From Bacteroidales bacterium (GTDB taxonomy: Bacteria > Bacteroidota > Bacteroidia > Bacteroidales > UBA12077): a DNA stretch of 43,590 nt. Below, in pieces: positions 8,632 through 16,558 of the stretch. Below the pieces are notes generated by a model. It searched no databases and was not told where the DNA came from. It was given only the letters and a program-made list of their open reading frames with translations. The position numbers were made by a program, and so were the translations under genes. The number at the start of each line of letters is the position of its first letter. Position 1 is the first letter of the stretch. The stretch lies in contig JAGXLC010000004.1 of assembly GCA_018334875.1 (NCBI GenBank), positions 1 to 43,590 on the forward strand, in the 5' to 3' direction.

Positions 8632-9099
8632 ATGAAGAAAGAAATCCCTCTTTTTGTATACATACTTTGGCTGCTTATTGCTATTCAAACATTACAGGGT
8701 TTAGCAGGAGGTTTGCTTATGCTGTTTGATCCAACCGGAAAATCCCTCCGCATGCCCTTACTCTTTTTGATGGGCTCGCCCTTTCCGGATTATTTTGTAC
8801 CGGGATTGTTTCTTTTGGTTTTTCTTGGTATATTACCTTTATTGGCTCTCATAGGATTGATGACCAATAGCTGGAAATGGCCCAATATAATCAATATTTA
8901 CAAGGACCGGCATTGGGGCTGGACCTTCTCCCTCTACGTAGGTTTGATTCTGGTTTTATGGATGGATTTACAAATAAGTTTTATCGGTTATTGGCATAAA
9001 GTTCAGACTTTACATGCCATAAACGGAGTGGTGATATTGATCTTTACCCTCCTGCCTCCTGTTATGGAATATTACCGGGTAAAAGAAGATAAAGAATAA
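8632..9099 (+). CDS. Small four-helix membrane protein, unrecognised
   Basis: A 155-residue protein not assigned to a named family. Four hydrophobic segments are visible at about 8-30, 55-79, 95-115 and 130-147. The loops carry several aromatic and charged residues, for example NSWKWPNI before helix 3 and YWHKVQTLH before helix 4. There is no signal peptide beyond the first helix. It starts 22 bases after larB on the same strand and so may be read from the lar transcript. A role in nickel or lactate handling cannot be claimed; it may simply be a neighbour. No terminator hairpin was seen after it. Confidence 0.7.
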   Translation: MKKEIPLFVYILWLLIAIQTLQGLAGGLLMLFDPTGKSLRMPLLFLMGSPFPDYFVPGLFLLVFLGILPLLALIGLMTNSWKWPNIINIYKDRHWGWTFSLYVGLILVLWMDLQISFIGYWHKVQTLHAINGVVILIFTLLPPVMEYYRVKEDKE

Positions 9100-9252
9100 G
9101 CGTTCTGGCAGTGCACACCACTTTTACATGTCAGGCGTCTTTTATAAATATTCAATTCGTTTGGTGATTTGCTTGACTCCTTCGTGTTCCTATGATGCTT
9201 TATATTGACTGATAGTCCGATATAGTAGATTGTATAAAAAGCCTGGAAAATT

Positions 9253-9282
9253 TTTGAATTAGATTTGAAATATTTATTTTTG
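9253..9282 (+). promoter_or_regulatory. Promoter of the tetR export operon
   Basis: TTTG at 9253-9256 and TATTTTTG at 9275-9282 are separated by 18 bases, an excellent match to the Bacteroidota TTTG/TAnnTTTG promoter. It points toward tetR, whose ATG is at 9374. The -7 box lies inside the left half of the palindrome at 9274-9305, so repressor binding there would block initiation. Confidence 0.75.
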
Positions 9283-9305
9283 ACCGATCGTTCAGTCAAA
9301 AATAA
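9274..9305. promoter_or_regulatory. Palindromic operator overlapping the tetR -7 box
   Basis: A 32-base imperfect palindrome centred between 9289 and 9290, with 14 of 16 base pairs symmetric. The arms read TTTTTGAC and GTCAAAAA around a CGATCG core. It contains GACCGATCG, which recurs at 9341-9349. Its position over the -7 box and its size fit a TetR-family dimer site; autorepression is the simplest reading. Confidence 0.7.
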
Positions 9306-9340
9306 TTCCGTTTATGAGTTATCTTTAATGATAATTTTTT

Positions 9341-9352
9341 GACCGATCGGTT
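9341..9352. promoter_or_regulatory. Second TetR-type operator in the leader
   Basis: The core ACCGATCGGT at 9342-9351 is a perfect 10-base palindrome, and it is preceded by the same TTTTTTGACCGATCG context as the first operator. It lies between the promoter and the tetR ATG, so it could serve as a second binding site or roadblock. The spacing between the two palindrome centres is 57 bases. Confidence 0.6.
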
Positions 9353-9373
9353 AGCCACGAAAATAGTAGCTTT

Positions 9374-9961
9374 ATGTCACCACGAACTGAAAAACAATTT
9401 GAAGCCATAAGGGAAGAGAAGCGAAGTAAAATACTTGATGCGGCACTTGAGCTTTTCGGAAGAGAAGGTTACCATAATGGATCTATAAGCAAAGTGGCTA
9501 AGAAAGCAGGTATTTCTAAAGGTTTGGTTTACAATTATTTTAACAGCAAAGAGGATATTGTCCGGGCAATCCTTAATTCAGGGATAGAGGAGATGCTTAA
9601 TATTTTTGATACCAATCATGATGGTGTCCTGGAAAAATCAGAGATTGAATATTTTTTGAATGAGATGTTTAATCATCTCAAAAACAATCAGAAGTTCTGG
9701 AAGCTATATTTTAGTATTTCCCTTCAGCCGGAAATTTATCCATTGATTAAGGAAAAAATTGATGAATTATCCCAACCTATCATGGAAATGGTTGTTCATT
9801 ACTTTGAAGCAACAGGGTTTGAAGACCCTCAGGCGGAAACTATGATTTTTGCAGCATTATTGGATGGGGTCAGCTTCCATTACATAATGGACCCCGATAA
9901 TTATCCACTGGAACAGGTCAGACAAACCTTGATTGAACGGTATGTAAAACATTCAAATTAA
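9374..9961 (+). CDS. TetR-family transcriptional repressor of the downstream export operon
   Basis: A 195-residue TetR/AcrR-family regulator. The N-terminal helix-turn-helix is clear at about residues 20-65 (ILDAALELFGREGYHNGSIS, then KAGISKGLVYNYFNSKEDIV). The C-terminal ligand-binding domain is all-helical and does not identify a ligand; it resembles the broad group of TetR proteins that sense fatty acyl or hydrophobic compounds, but that is only a guess. It is the first gene of a tight operon: the next gene starts 7 bases downstream. Two palindromes containing GACCGATCG sit upstream, one over its own -7 box, so negative autoregulation of the whole operon is likely. Confidence 0.9.
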   Translation: MSPRTEKQFEAIREEKRSKILDAALELFGREGYHNGSISKVAKKAGISKGLVYNYFNSKEDIVRAILNSGIEEMLNIFDTNHDGVLEKSEIEYFLNEMFNHLKNNQKFWKLYFSISLQPEIYPLIKEKIDELSQPIMEMVVHYFEATGFEDPQAETMIFAALLDGVSFHYIMDPDNYPLEQVRQTLIERYVKHSN

Positions 9962-9968
9962 ATACAAT

Positions 9969-10736
9969 ATGAAAAGATTGAGATTTTTGGGGTGTTTCCT
10001 TGTAGGATTGTTGTTGTTGCCTGTTTACGCAACCGCTCAGAATATGAGCGCAAAAGAAATTGTGAAAGAAGCAGAGGATCAATGGCAGGGAGAAAAGACA
10101 AGCATCAGCCGGATGACCATGAAGATCATCCGGCCTGACTGGGAAAGGACCATTAAAATGAAGAGCTGGATTAAAGGAAGGGATTATGCGCTTACCTTGA
10201 TTGCTGAACCGGCAAGCGAAGCAGGGCAGACATTTCTGAAAAGAGGCAATGAGATGTGGCATTGGATGCCATCAATCGGAAGATTGATAAAGCTTCCTCC
10301 TTCTATGATGTCTCAGGGCTGGATGGGATCCGATTATACGAACGATGACATCCTCAAGGAATCATCCATTGTGGTGGATTATCATCACAGTTTATTGGGC
10401 GAGGAAAAAGTGAACGGTACTTTATGTTATAAAATCGATATGAAACCCAGGGAAGATGCCGCTATTGTTTGGGAAAAGGTAATTAAGTGGATTTCCAAAG
10501 AACATTTTAATCCGCTGAAGTCGGAATATTATGATGAAGACGGAGAATTGGTTCGGACGGAAATTTTGTCGGAAGTCAAAGAGATGGATGATCGAATGAT
10601 TCCTATCCATATTGAGGTGATTCCTGAGGAGGAGAAAGAAAAAAAGACCGTGCTGGAATTGAATGATATCAAATTTAACCGCGAAATCCCCGACAGCTTC
10701 TTTTCCCAGCAAAATATGAAACGTGTTAGACCCTGA
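9969..10736 (+). CDS. LolA-like outer membrane lipoprotein-sorting protein (PF17131 type)
   Basis: A 255-residue periplasmic protein with a signal peptide (1-24, cleavage near ATAQ). The body matches the LolA-like outer membrane lipoprotein-sorting family PF17131, with the characteristic stretch MWHWMPSIGRLIKLPPSMM followed by GWMGSDYTNDD. These proteins have an incomplete beta barrel with a hydrophobic cavity and are thought to carry a lipid or acylated substrate across the periplasm. It lies between tetR and two FtsX-type permeases, so it is the natural shuttle of this exporter. It is not the housekeeping LolA: sequence type and context differ. Spacing is 7 bases from tetR and 17 to the permease. 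Confidence 0.88.
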   Translation: MKRLRFLGCFLVGLLLLPVYATAQNMSAKEIVKEAEDQWQGEKTSISRMTMKIIRPDWERTIKMKSWIKGRDYALTLIAEPASEAGQTFLKRGNEMWHWMPSIGRLIKLPPSMMSQGWMGSDYTNDDILKESSIVVDYHHSLLGEEKVNGTLCYKIDMKPREDAAIVWEKVIKWISKEHFNPLKSEYYDEDGELVRTEILSEVKEMDDRMIPIHIEVIPEEEKEKKTVLELNDIKFNREIPDSFFSQQNMKRVRP

Positions 10737-10753
10737 AAAATACGACAATAAGA

Positions 10754-11977
10754 ATGAGGGAATATATTAAATTGGCATGGAGAAATATCTGGCGTAACAA
10801 AAGGAGAACTTTAATCACAGCAGCCTCCATCTTCTTTGCAATATTTTTTGCATTGATAATGAGATCCCTCCAATTAGGGAGTTACAGCAATATGATCGAT
10901 AATGCGGTGAAGTTGTATTCAGGTCATATCCAGATACATGCTTCGGGATATTGGGAGAATAAGTCTATAAACAATACGCTTGTTGAGAATGAGGATCTGA
11001 TGAAGACACTCCGGGACAATGAGCACATTAAACAGATAGTTCCCCGACTTGAGTCTTTTGCGCTTGGGTCATCGGGTCCACAAACAAAGGGCGTTTTGGT
11101 TATGGGTGTTGATCCGCCCAAACAAAACAGCATGTCTAAACTTTCAGAAAAACTGGTGGAAGGAGAATACTTTCAACCAGGCGAACAGGCTACAATCATA
11201 GGGGAAACGTTGTCCGAGTATCTTCAGTTGGGAATTAACGATACATTGGTGCTCCTGGGACAGGGATACCATGGTGCTACAGCAGCGGGGAAATATCCGG
11301 TCAAGGGCATTGTTAAGATACCCAAACCCGATCTGGACAACAAATTGGTTTATTTGCCTCTTCAAACAGGGCAGCAGATGTATATGGCCTCCAGTCGTTT
11401 GACTACACTGGCCATCAATCTTCATGACCACAGAGATATTGATGAGACAGTCACGCAACTGAGAGAATCTTTATCTGATAATCAATATGAAGTCAAATCG
11501 TGGAGAGAGATCATGCCTGAGCTGGTGCAGCAGATTCAGTCTGATAATGCCAGCGGATGGATCTTACTGGCCATATTGTATCTGATTATTGCTTTTGGTG
11601 TATTTGGAACGGTGATGATGATGATTACCGAACGCAAAAGGGAGTTTGGAGTTATGATAGCTGTAGGAATGCATAAATCGAAATTAGCCCTTATCGTCAC
11701 ATTTGAGATGATCTTCATTGGTCTGCTGGGGTTGGCAGCCGGTATTATCGGAAGCATGCCTGTTATTCTTTATTTTCATTACAATCCTATCAGGCTGGGA
11801 GGCGAGGTAGCAGAATCCATAGAGACCTTCGGTATTGAACCCATTATGCCCATGGCATGGCAAGCCGATTTTTATCTCAATCAAACCCTTATTGTGGCTG
11901 TTATTGTATTCGTTTCTGTTCTATATCCGATATATAGTATTACAAGGATAAAAGCAGTGAGGGCAATGCGCGGATAA
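10754..11977 (+). CDS. ABC transporter permease, FtsX/MacB/LolE type (first)
   Basis: A 407-residue permease with the MacB/FtsX topology: one N-terminal transmembrane helix (about 19-40), a large periplasmic domain (about 45-265), and three C-terminal helices (about 270-295, 315-345, 375-395). The N-terminal amphipathic start WRNIWRNKRRTLIT is typical of LolC/LolE and MacB. Such proteins do not translocate through a pore; they transmit ATPase motion to the periplasmic domain to release a lipoprotein, lipid or peptide to a carrier. Here the carrier would be the upstream LolA-like protein. The second permease follows after 26 bases and shares the same architecture, so they probably form a heterodimer like LolC-LolE. 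Confidence 0.9.
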   Translation: MREYIKLAWRNIWRNKRRTLITAASIFFAIFFALIMRSLQLGSYSNMIDNAVKLYSGHIQIHASGYWENKSINNTLVENEDLMKTLRDNEHIKQIVPRLESFALGSSGPQTKGVLVMGVDPPKQNSMSKLSEKLVEGEYFQPGEQATIIGETLSEYLQLGINDTLVLLGQGYHGATAAGKYPVKGIVKIPKPDLDNKLVYLPLQTGQQMYMASSRLTTLAINLHDHRDIDETVTQLRESLSDNQYEVKSWREIMPELVQQIQSDNASGWILLAILYLIIAFGVFGTVMMMITERKREFGVMIAVGMHKSKLALIVTFEMIFIGLLGLAAGIIGSMPVILYFHYNPIRLGGEVAESIETFGIEPIMPMAWQADFYLNQTLIVAVIVFVSVLYPIYSITRIKAVRAMRG

Positions 11978-12003
11978 ACCATTAATCAATTAAAAACTAC
12001 ATT

Positions 12004-13299
12004 ATGATCTTTTCAATAGCATGGAAAAATGTCTGGAGAAACCGGATGAGGAGCTTGATCGTCATGATTGCGGTAACCATAGGAATGATCGGTGGTATTT
12101 TTTCCTCTGCAGTATTTAAGGGAATGTCGGATCAGCGGGTGAGAGAAGCCATCAAATATGAAACCAGCCATATACAGATTCACCACCCCCAATTTATGGA
12201 AAATCAGGAACTGCAATATACCCTTAATTCATCGGGGGAGATGGCTGACCGGATAGAGCATATGGCAGAGGTGCAGGCGGTGAGCAGGAGAATGGAGATC
12301 CCGGTGATGATTAAATCCACTGTTACAGGTACCGGTGTTCGTCTTATGGGGATTGATCCTGAGAAAGAGCGAGAGGTTACTGCCATTTATGATGCCATTT
12401 ATGACAGCACCGATTTGGTTAAGCAGTATGGTTTCAAAGATCCCGAAAGGATCAGCCGGTTCCTGGAAGATAGCTGTGGCAGCTACTTTGGAAAGCAGAC
12501 CCGGTCTCATCAAATTGTAATCGGTGAGGAGCTGGCTGAGCAATTGAAAGTGGATGTCAAATCAAAAGTGGTAGTTAATCTTCAGAACACCGAAGGCAAT
12601 TTAACAGGTGGTGTTTTCCGTGTAGCCGGGATTTACCGTATTACCAATTCTGCCTTTGAAAACTCAGTGGCTTTTGTAAAAAAAGATGCGCTCGCTGAGC
12701 TTACAGGATTGAGTCAGGGCGCCGCTCATGAACTGGCCATTCGGTTAAATGATGACAATGAGCTTATACCCTTAATGAATAAGCTTAAAGCACAATACCC
12801 CGAACTGAGCGTTATGTCGTGGAAGGATATCCAGCCTGAACTGGGTATGATTACCGAATGGCTGGATGTTATGCTTTATTTTGTGATGGTAATCATTCTG
12901 CTGGCTCTCGGTTTTGGCATTGTCAATACCATGCTGATGGTGGTAATGGAGCGGGTAAAAGAACTGGGAATGCTTATGGCCATTGGGATGAACCGGATAC
13001 GGGTTTTCACTATGATCATGCTGGAGACCATCTTTTTGTCTCTTACCGGTGGAGTGATTGGAATGGTACTTGCTGCCCTTCTGGTTGACTATTTTGGTAA
13101 AACAGGGATCAACCTGAAAGCTTTTGCACAGGGATTTGAAGCCATGGGTTATAACCCGATGCTTTATCCGGAGATTGGCACAGCCTTTTATTTTTCCATA
13201 ACGGGATTGATCATTCTCACAGCTATTGTAGCCTCTGTGTATCCTGCAATTAAAGCTCTTAAGATGAATCCTGCGGAGGCGTTGAGAATTGAATTATAA
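12004..13299 (+). CDS. ABC transporter permease, FtsX/MacB/LolC type (second)
   Basis: A 431-residue permease paralogous to the preceding one. It starts with the same kind of motif (AWKNVWRNRMRSLIVMIAVT), has an N-terminal helix at about 17-38, a periplasmic domain to about 280, and three C-terminal helices (about 285-310, 335-362, 393-418). The C-terminal YPAIKALKMNPAEALR is the coupling-helix region typical of FtsX-family permeases. It likely pairs with the first permease and the ATPase downstream, 38 bases away. An internal insertion in the periplasmic domain (about 115-170, including a SCGSYFG segment) is absent from the first permease and may give substrate or partner specificity. Confidence 0.9.
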   Translation: MIFSIAWKNVWRNRMRSLIVMIAVTIGMIGGIFSSAVFKGMSDQRVREAIKYETSHIQIHHPQFMENQELQYTLNSSGEMADRIEHMAEVQAVSRRMEIPVMIKSTVTGTGVRLMGIDPEKEREVTAIYDAIYDSTDLVKQYGFKDPERISRFLEDSCGSYFGKQTRSHQIVIGEELAEQLKVDVKSKVVVNLQNTEGNLTGGVFRVAGIYRITNSAFENSVAFVKKDALAELTGLSQGAAHELAIRLNDDNELIPLMNKLKAQYPELSVMSWKDIQPELGMITEWLDVMLYFVMVIILLALGFGIVNTMLMVVMERVKELGMLMAIGMNRIRVFTMIMLETIFLSLTGGVIGMVLAALLVDYFGKTGINLKAFAQGFEAMGYNPMLYPEIGTAFYFSITGLIILTAIVASVYPAIKALKMNPAEALRIEL

Positions 13300-13337
13300 A
13301 CAAAAAATTGATATAGAAACCAGTAAAACGGGAAGCA

Positions 13338-14030
13338 ATGAAAATATTAACGCTCAATAATGTCCACAAAATCTATGAGGAAACAGAAGTTAAGGTGCAT
13401 GCAGTAAACGGGATAGATCTGGAATTTGAAAAAGGAGAATTTTCTGCTATTGTAGGCCCCTCCGGAAGTGGAAAAACTACTTTGCTGAATATGATCGGTG
13501 GTCTTGATCAACCTACGGAAGGAGAGATTATTATAAACAGCACGAATATTGGGGATCTGAAACCCTCCAACTTAATTGATTTCCGGATGTATAACATCGG
13601 TTTTGTCTTTCAGGCCTATAATCTGATACCTGTATTAACGGCAAAAGAGAATGTGGAGTTCATTATGCATTTGCAGGGTTGGCCCAGGAAGGAGAGGGAA
13701 GACAGGGCAAAGGAATTGCTTGAGGCTGTTGGTTTGGGCGAGCGCATGGATTCGCGCCCATCCAAAATGTCCGGCGGGCAGCAGCAGCGTGTTGCCGTAG
13801 CCCGTGCACTGGCTTCTAAACCCAAATTTGTACTGGCCGATGAACCGACTGCCAACCTTGATTCCAGATCCACAGAAAACCTGTTGGACATTATGGAAAA
13901 ATTGAACCGGGAGGAACAGATGACTTTTATTTTTTCAACTCATGATTCCCGGGTGGTGAAAAAAGCCCATAGGGTAATCAATATTGAAGATGGAAAAGTA
14001 AACAGCGATGAAATTCAGAAAAAAGAATGA
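13338..14030 (+). CDS. ABC transporter ATP-binding protein, LolD/MacB type
   Basis: A 230-residue ATPase subunit. All motifs are intact: Walker A GPSGSGKTT at 40-48, the Q-loop FVFQAYNLIP, signature MSGGQQQRVAVARAL, Walker B FVLADEPTANLD and the switch His in STHDSRV. This is the LolD/MacB/FtsE-like subfamily that works with FtsX-type permeases. It is placed directly after both permeases and 3 bases before the beta-barrel gene, so it energises the same exporter. It lacks fused domains and is of normal length. Confidence 0.94.
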   Translation: MKILTLNNVHKIYEETEVKVHAVNGIDLEFEKGEFSAIVGPSGSGKTTLLNMIGGLDQPTEGEIIINSTNIGDLKPSNLIDFRMYNIGFVFQAYNLIPVLTAKENVEFIMHLQGWPRKEREDRAKELLEAVGLGERMDSRPSKMSGGQQQRVAVARALASKPKFVLADEPTANLDSRSTENLLDIMEKLNREEQMTFIFSTHDSRVVKKAHRVINIEDGKVNSDEIQKKE

Positions 14031-14033
14031 TTT

Positions 14034-15221
14034 ATGGGGTTTATAAACATTGTATTTTCGAAGCGGAATATTTTGCTGGTTGGTTTTCTTTTGGTTTTGA
14101 AATTTCCCCTGGCTCAGGATACCAGTGGAAGTAATGATTTATCGGTTAACGCTTATCTTAAATATATGAACACCATTATGGACCGGGAGGGGCTCACCTG
14201 GATCAATGAGAGCATGTTTCACAACCGTTTCAATTTTCAATGGGATCCTTCCCAGAACTTTAGAGCCGGAATGGGTTTGCGGAATCGTTTTATATATGGC
14301 GACCTGGTTGAATCATTCCCATCCTATGACAAGCTGATCAGCAGAGATTACGGATATCTTCACAAATTAACCGGAAATATAATCCGGGAAGATTCCTATA
14401 TTTTAAATACATCGGTTGACCGATTATGGATCAACTTCACACAGGGAAATTTTGATGCGAAAGTCGGCCGTCAGCGTATCAACTGGGGGCAGACATACGT
14501 GTGGAATCCGAATGATATATTCAATGCCTATTCTTTTTTTGATTTCGATTATGAAGAAAAACCCGGCAGCGATGCCATTCGTCTGATGTATTATCCATCA
14601 TTTACTTCAACCGCTGAGCTGGCAGTTAAGGTTAATCGGGACGAAGAAGTAACGGCTGCCGGATATTACCGGATGAATAAATGGGGTTACGACTGGCAGT
14701 TTCTGGGTGGCATTTTAAATGACGATGAATATGTAGCCGGTATGGGATGGTCAGGGCATATCAAAGATGCTGGGTTAAACGGAGAGATGACTTACATCCA
14801 TCCTGATACAGATATTGCAGATACCAGCGGCATACTCCTGGCATCCCTGTCAGCCAGCTATATGTTCAGCAATTCACTCTTCCTGCAATTTGAAGGATAT
14901 TATAATGGAAATGCCGAACACATCGATATGAATAGTTTTGCCAACTACTACTACAGACCGTTAACTGTTAAAACCCTTTCGTTCAGCAGGTTTTCATGGT
15001 TCGGACAGGCTTCTTATCCCATCCATCCCTTATTGGATGGTAATTTGTCGCTTATGTATTTTCCCGATATCGACGGGTTTTTTGTCAATCCTTCCCTTAG
15101 ATACTCATTAACCAATAATGTTCAGCTTTCAGCATTTGCCCAGCTTTTTGAAGGGAAGTTTACCGGTACGAAGAAAGAAAGAATAAATTTTATATTTTTC
15201 CGGTTTAAATGGAGTTTTTAA
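14034..15221 (+). CDS. Outer-membrane beta-barrel protein of the export operon
   Basis: A 395-residue protein with an N-terminal signal peptide (about 1-29, ending FPLAQD) and a long series of alternating amphipathic strands ending in the aromatic C-terminal FRFKWSF, the classic signature of an outer-membrane beta barrel. The motif VGRQRINWGQTYVWNPNDIF resembles the conserved strand-loop of DUF1302-type porins, which elsewhere are encoded with LolA-like proteins and hydrophobic exporters. The homology is distant and judged by eye. Its start is 3 bases after the ATPase stop, so translation is probably coupled. In this operon it is the likely outer-membrane receiver or exit of the exported substrate. 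Confidence 0.8.
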   Translation: MGFINIVFSKRNILLVGFLLVLKFPLAQDTSGSNDLSVNAYLKYMNTIMDREGLTWINESMFHNRFNFQWDPSQNFRAGMGLRNRFIYGDLVESFPSYDKLISRDYGYLHKLTGNIIREDSYILNTSVDRLWINFTQGNFDAKVGRQRINWGQTYVWNPNDIFNAYSFFDFDYEEKPGSDAIRLMYYPSFTSTAELAVKVNRDEEVTAAGYYRMNKWGYDWQFLGGILNDDEYVAGMGWSGHIKDAGLNGEMTYIHPDTDIADTSGILLASLSASYMFSNSLFLQFEGYYNGNAEHIDMNSFANYYYRPLTVKTLSFSRFSWFGQASYPIHPLLDGNLSLMYFPDIDGFFVNPSLRYSLTNNVQLSAFAQLFEGKFTGTKKERINFIFFRFKWSF

Positions 15222-15224
15222 TTT

Positions 15225-16556
15225 ATGATGAACTGGAATACTCTATTATCAGCCAAACGCTTTGGGTTGGAGGACCGCAGGGTCAGCACAACCGCTGACG
15301 CCCGGTCACAATTTCAGAGAGATTTTGACCGGATTATTTTTTCTTCACCTTTTCGGCGGTTGCAGAATAAAACCCAGGTTTTTCCACTTCCGGGAAGCAT
15401 CTTCGTTCACAACAGACTGACTCACAGCCTGGAGGTTGCCAGTGTTGGCAGGTCTATTGCGAACCGGGTGGCCATGGAACTTCAGAAAAGGTCGGATATT
15501 TCAGATAAAGATATTTTGAATGAACTGCATTCTATAGTAGGAGCAGCCTGTCTTTGTCACGATATGGGAAATCCTCCCTTTGGTCATGCCGGTGAGGATG
15601 CCATTTCAAAATATTTTCAGGAAGGAAGAGGGCAGGTTTTAAAGCGTGAGATGCGTCCCGAACAATGGAACGATATGGTTAATTTTGAGGGGAACGCCAA
15701 CGCCCTTCGTTTATTGACCCACCAATTCAGAGGGAGAAGAGAAGGAGGTTTTGCACTGACCTATACTACGCTTGCTTCCCTGATCAAGTATCCTTACGGG
15801 TCGGAAACGAATTCCAGCAAATACGGATATTTTCAGTCTGAAAAGCAAACCTTTCAAAAAATAGCTGATGAACTTGATTTAGAAAAAATTTCAGATCTCC
15901 CGGGTAAATATGCCCGGCACCCTTTGGTTTATATTGTTGAGGCGGCTGATGACATCTGCTACGAAATTATGGATATTGAAGACGCCCACAAACTCAATAT
16001 TCTGGATAAAGAGAAAACATTTGATTTATTATTGGGCTTTTTTGATGAACAAGAGGATAAAACTTTTCTGAAAAGAAAGGATCAGGTATTCCGGGAGGTA
16101 ACCGATCTGAATGAGCAGGTGGCTTATCTGAGGGCTTCTGTCATCAATAAATTGGTCAATGAAACGGCCGATATATTCCTGTCTTTTCACGACCGCATTC
16201 TTCAGGGAGATTTTCATGCTTCTTTGGTTGACCGTTTAGAAGGTAGATCCCGGGAAGCGTTTGATATTTGTAAGAATCTAGCATTTAATGAAATATATAA
16301 CCACAGGTCGGTGGTTAAGGTTGAGCTCACCGGATTTAATGTCTTGGGAACCCTTATGGAAGAATTTACTTATGCCGTAATGAATCAGGAGTATAATTAT
16401 TCGCAAAAGCTGCTTTCTTTAATTCCGAATCAGTTTATAACAGGGGATGAGTCTACGGTATACGAAAAAGTCAGGTCGGTCATTGATTTTGTATCGGGGA
16501 TGACCGACCTGTATGCTGTTGACCTGTATAAGGATATCAAAGGCATCAGTATTTAG
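15225..16556 (+). CDS. dgt: Deoxyguanosinetriphosphate triphosphohydrolase (dGTPase)
   Basis: An HD-superfamily dNTP triphosphohydrolase that cleaves dGTP to deoxyguanosine and triphosphate. The 443-residue protein has the metal-binding set: His67 in RLTHSLEV, the His112-Asp113 pair in CHDMGNPPFGHAGE, and a later Asp in VEAADDICYEIMDIED. Further family signatures are SPFRRLQNKTQVFPL (41-55) and FEGNANALRLLTHQF. It starts 3 bases after the beta-barrel stop, so it is probably co-transcribed with the export operon, an unexpected link to TetR control. Its stop lies only 2 bases from the stop of the convergent protease gene, with no terminator hairpin between them. Confidence 0.94.
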   Translation: MMNWNTLLSAKRFGLEDRRVSTTADARSQFQRDFDRIIFSSPFRRLQNKTQVFPLPGSIFVHNRLTHSLEVASVGRSIANRVAMELQKRSDISDKDILNELHSIVGAACLCHDMGNPPFGHAGEDAISKYFQEGRGQVLKREMRPEQWNDMVNFEGNANALRLLTHQFRGRREGGFALTYTTLASLIKYPYGSETNSSKYGYFQSEKQTFQKIADELDLEKISDLPGKYARHPLVYIVEAADDICYEIMDIEDAHKLNILDKEKTFDLLLGFFDEQEDKTFLKRKDQVFREVTDLNEQVAYLRASVINKLVNETADIFLSFHDRILQGDFHASLVDRLEGRSREAFDICKNLAFNEIYNHRSVVKVELTGFNVLGTLMEEFTYAVMNQEYNYSQKLLSLIPNQFITGDESTVYEKVRSVIDFVSGMTDLYAVDLYKDIKGISI

Positions 16557-16558
16557 GT

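Noticed and set aside
15225-16556. The dGTPase as part of a dedicated phage-defence island
   Set aside because: It has normal Dgt architecture, no defence genes nearby and no signs of transfer; only its operon context is unusual.
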